Assembly: GCA_019055375.1 (NCBI GenBank)
Contig: JAHQIW010007131.1
Span: forward strand, 558,001-622,000
Reading direction: 5' to 3'
DNA length: 64,000 bases
From: Parelaphostrongylus tenuis
Lineage: Eukaryota > Nematoda > Chromadorea > Rhabditida > Metastrongylidae
The notes under the pieces are model-generated. The model searched no databases, was not told where the DNA came from, and saw only the letters and a program-made list of their open reading frames with translations. The first letter of the stretch is position 1. The number at the start of each line of letters is the position of its first letter. Made by a program: the position numbers and the translations under genes. Of the stretch, positions 60,219 to 64,000 are shown one piece after another.

Positions 60219-60803
60219 CGATCATCTTTGCAAAATTCTGGGGCCAGTCGGGCTAAGGCGTTTGTTGATTAGTTGCAAGACAATGTAGGGGTAGGAAATC
60301 AAAACAATGTCTTACTTATCACCTTCCTTCCTCATACACTGCACCATTGTTCACTGCCTGCCTCGCGTTCAAAGTGCTATAATTTCGAGAAATCTCTAAT
60401 CACGGCGAATATATATGTGAGAAACCCTCCCGAGTTTTCTATAAAAACATTCGCTCTTTGATTTTTGCCGTAACTGCCTGTTGATTTGGCACTTTTTTCA
60501 TTGAAGGACCACAGCGATCATCCTACTCACTATTGAAAAGTCTCAAGGAGCTTCACGCCGCGCTGTGGTCTCAGAGAATTCGCAGGTTTTGAATGTTCAT
60601 GATTTTTGGCATATTTAAAAAGTATCAGTCTCGACGATAGTTCGGTTGCAAAAAAGTTTTGATTTCATCAGCAATGTAACTCAGTTTGGCTACCTGGCCT
60701 CCTTGGAGCAGGAGGAAAAGCACAATTCTAAAGAATGTATGACAATGAAATCCAATGATAATTCGGCTTCATTAAGAAATAGAAGTGATTTTTTTCTTTA
60801 CAG

Positions 60804-60874
60804 CTCAAAACTTTGAAGAAGATATAGATGTTGAACTTCGATTCCTGAAGATTGACGGCGAGAACAAAGCTTGA
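60804..60874 (+). CDS. possible terminal exon, unknown protein
   Basis: A strong ttctttacag acceptor at 60,794-60,803 is followed by a frame QNFEEDIDVELRFLKIDGEN ending KA and TGA (60,872-60,874). Short but protein-like and with good splice context. No partner exon established. Confidence 0.25.
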
Positions 60875-63740
60875 AACTCAGGTGTATTCTAATGCGCGAT
60901 TACTTTTTCCGCGAGCTCACGTGCTACGCACCATCGAGGCCCTTGTTATATCCTTTTGGGATTGAGCAGTGAATAGATTTTTGAAAAGTCCATGTAGTTT
61001 TTCTTGGATTTTTCAAATGACAGATGTAAAGAGCAAAATTCACACTACAATTAATTTTTACTAAATTGTTTTTTTCAAAGCCGGTCAGTTTTCCTTGGCG
61101 TACTTCATATCTTTCCTGTTACTTGAGGGATTCGTACGGGAATGTTAATGATATATTACTATTTTTTACGCGGAAGCCCTGGAGCATCACTTTAATTTGA
61201 AAAGGCCAAATGTCCTATCTTGTACTGCTTGAAGTTCTGCCTAGAAGATCATGCGATAGATTTTTCATTGAAAAAGTTTCTGACACCTTCAGTACATTTC
61301 CTTCAAAGAAATGATGTGAAAAAGAGAAATATGGATTGTTAATAGAAATATGTGAATCTTGATGATAACGTTAAGAATGTATCACATGAATATGTAAATC
61401 TTTCGTCATGAGTCATCTTATCATGTTCAATACTCGCTTTTCTCATCCATCACTCAAACATGATGAGAAAACGAGAAATAAGCCTCTGCTTCTTTTTAGT
61501 CTCGTCCTGACAGATCTTGTAATCGTAGCTTAGCTCTGTTCTCTATCATATCAGCGTCGAATTATTTTATTTCCATTGTATCTTTTGTAACATTTTGTTC
61601 TCTTTAACAACATAGCATTTTTAATAGAGGGGAACTTAACTTAGGCCTCAGCATGTTCTGCCTGACACATCCGTTCGATTGAAGTACGATATCACGAGCA
61701 TTCGTTTTCAATATATATTTCCCGTGGGACCCCGAAAGAGGCCCGATGAACTAGTTGTAGAGACGGTCGCTCTACTGTTCGCTTCTCAGATAAGAAAGAA
61801 GTAAATAAACACGATATTACGGGCAAAAAAGGAGGCCGTTGATTGACGTATTTCGAAGATTGTCTAATTGGGCATAAACACTGATAACATACACTAAAAT
61901 TTGTAACTTTCTACAATTTCACGAAAAATGCTTATTACGAATTATTATTAAAAATTGTGTATATATTGATTGTGAAAATATGGAATTTATTTTGAAGAAA
62001 AAAAATCTATGAGGAATATAATAAGATCTCCGTATGCAGTCATTTTTCTGAACGTGCTTCCCTTAGTGCAAACATCTGGTGAAGTTCGTCATTATAGATA
62101 TCTTGGGAAATAAACACGTTGAGACGTCTGAAATATTATATCCAAGAGAAAACGACTCGGAAAAGATGATCCAGTATTTGCTTTTACTTAGTTCGTGCCG
62201 TCATCTGAAATGAAGTACTATTGTACTTTCGCCGAGAACACTGAGGAAAAATGAGCATTTTTGGCTCTTCCCAGGCTAACTAATTTCAGTTCAATTTTTC
62301 AAAGGTTTAAATTGTTCTGCTAATAAGTTAATCTTTTCTCTTCAGTTTCTGCCTTACATTCATAGAGAACGCTAGCCAATACTGTCCTTTATTAGGGTAG
62401 TGAAGTCTGATAAGGGACTTTATTCAGCAGCATTCAGTTTATTCTCGGCTTCGATTCCCTTTGTCCAGTCTCTGTTTTGCACTTACAATAATTCTAACCA
62501 TATCAAACGATTTATGAAAAATAGAGTTCCTCACAAGTTTTGGAGGATGTTCTATTTCGGCTGAGATGTTTTCTCCTTTTTTTGTTTGTTTTTCTTCTCC
62601 TTATGACATCATTAGAGACGTGTCGACGAGCATTTGCATGTGAGCGCAAGCGTATTTGTGAAAACAAAGTCATTCCCGAAGGATTGCGGACATTGAGAGT
62701 TGCTTATTTTCTCCATGAAACCTCCCTGACAATCCCTTGTTTTTTCCGTGCTCTTTAGAGCTGAGATATATTTCGTCACTGCTTGTTTTCCTCTTGGAGT
62801 CTGGATTGGAAATGTCTGTCAGTCACCTCTCCATGGAGCCTGGAGTTGTGTTGTTCATCACCGCTGATTGTTTCCTCCTTGGCGCTTGGTGAATTACTAG
62901 GATGTTGATGGTTGAACATATTTCTCGAGCAAACGTATTATGTACTTTTTTTATAACATTACTACTCATTGCTTAACACTTGTTCAGCATATTTCATGTA
63001 CTCTCGACGTCTCAGATTTGCTCGTTCCGAACGCGTAAGCGTTTCCATCGCTTCTCTTATCAAGACAATTGTATGACCGTGAAAAACAGATATATAGTGT
63101 GGTTATGAGGGGACAATAGCGCCTATTTTTACTTCAAGTGTTGTTGATATTCCCGCTTTTGTGTTAGGCATATCCATAGAATATTTTGAATAATGTTCCT
63201 ATAGGCGAGCAGGGAGAATACTTTTTAGCAACGTTTAACGACTACTTTGATACACAAACGGTCCCTAATAAAATATCATTCCGCCTCCAGCACTTTTTCC
63301 ACTCACTTTAATGCACTGTGATCGTCATTACATGGATGTGGCCAGATTTATGTATGAGTTCCGTCGTGACTTGATGGTTATCTCACTAACAAAAATTGAT
63401 TAAAGACAGCTTTCGATGGAACTCTAAGGTAGCACGTCGAAAGATTTTTTGGTTCTCTGATAAGGGGTCGTTAGGGCTTCTCAAACGAAAAAGTCATGAT
63501 GCTTCTTGAGACTAGAGTTGTTTTAGAACGAAAGCGGTTGTCCTACTCGATTGCCTTTTATCGATTGAGAATTATCAAATTGATAATGTAGGATTAGGTT
63601 AGCACAGAGTTTCAAGACTTTTTTGAAAATTTGATTTTTCGACATTTTTGTGTCATTTTTATTGATAATTTTGCATCTATTGATCTATCGAGATTCATTT
63701 TTATTTGACCGTCTCTTGCGGTGGTACGATCTTGAACATA
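60875..63740. other. 2.9-kb gene-free stretch
   Basis: AT-rich. A trace of the 12.6/41.6-kb dispersed repeat (tttttcaaagccggtcag) is at 61,071. A plus frame at 62,540-62,758 with a hydrophobic start and CRRAFACERKRICENK has no splice support. Nothing else recognised. Confidence 0.4.
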
Positions 63741-63747
63741 CCCAGAA

Positions 63748-63838
63748 AATGTAGAGTGCTGTGCAAAAACATTTGTGGCAGCCAAGATTCGAACCCAGAT
63801 CTCACTCTATCCGGGAGCGTGTGCTGAACCGTTGCACA
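63748..63838 (-). repeat. partial family B foldback arm
   Basis: aatgtagagtgctgtgcaaa, gattcgaacccagatctcac and gtgctgaaccgttgcac correspond closely to the left arm of 26,328-26,701. Confidence 0.65.
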
Positions 63839-63949
63839 GTCATTTATTAATCTAGTTCACTAACTTCAGCTCCAAAAAGCCTATTGAATAGTATGATTTA
63901 CGTGTGTTGATCCGCCATCATTGAAGAAAAGATTTAACGATTCTTAAAG

Positions 63950-64000
63950 GTGTCGATGAGACTAATGAGGATGAAAGTGGAGGTACGGCGACAAAATCGG
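63950..64000 (+). CDS. possible exon running off the window
   Basis: After a ttcttaaag acceptor, one frame reads VDETNEDESGGTATKS to the window end with no stop. The acidic, Ser/Thr-rich composition is typical of nematode linker exons. Too short to identify. Confidence 0.2.
   Translation, partial: MSMRLMRMKVEVRRQNR

Overview
This 64 kb window looks like an AT-rich nematode nuclear genome, most like a clade V parasitic (strongylid or hookworm-type) worm. The genes are split into many short exons with TTTTCAG/TTTAG-type acceptors. Introns range from about 50 bp to several kb and carry tRNA-derived SINE-like copies, mariner relics and foldback elements. No bacterial-style operons, rRNA, canonical tRNA genes or CRISPR arrays were seen.

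Layout. 1-2.7 kb: a possible exon at the left edge, then a 961-bp insertion (974-1934) with a 12-bp target-site duplication. It is built from inverted and tandem copies of a ~283-nt unit, each unit carrying a type I hammerhead ribozyme. 2.7-15.7 kb (+): the 3' half of a crescerin/TOGARAM (C. elegans che-12) homologue, 14 phase-consistent exons encoding two TOG domains. 16.6-20.1 kb (-): a complete-looking seven-exon Frag1/DRAM/Sfk1 (PGAP2-like) membrane protein, convergent with che-12. 20-36 kb: gene-poor, with SINE copies, two mariner derivatives with inverted repeats, a foldback element with tRNA-like arms, and a cluster of perfect hairpins. 36.7-41.4 kb: a minisatellite with ~32-bp subunits in ~97-bp higher-order units. 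42-49 kb: gene-poor, with a second, unrelated and fully paired hammerhead ribozyme at 46,021-46,069. 49.9-51.5 kb: CATA microsatellites. 52-64 kb: foldback elements, an inverted pair of related gene fragments (one with an in-frame TAG), and a few unassigned possible exons.

The two genes are unrelated in function. Crescerin regulates axonemal microtubules in cilia; the Frag1/DRAM/Sfk1 protein is a multi-pass endomembrane or plasma-membrane protein. The most interesting content is the ribozyme elements. The array at 974-1934 has the organisation expected of an animal retrozyme or Penelope-like-element (PLE) derived repeat: tandem hammerhead units of one length, an inverted 5' part and a target-site duplication. 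The separate hammerhead at 46 kb, plus several decayed hammerhead-core motifs, suggest that more than one ribozyme-bearing family has been active in this genome.
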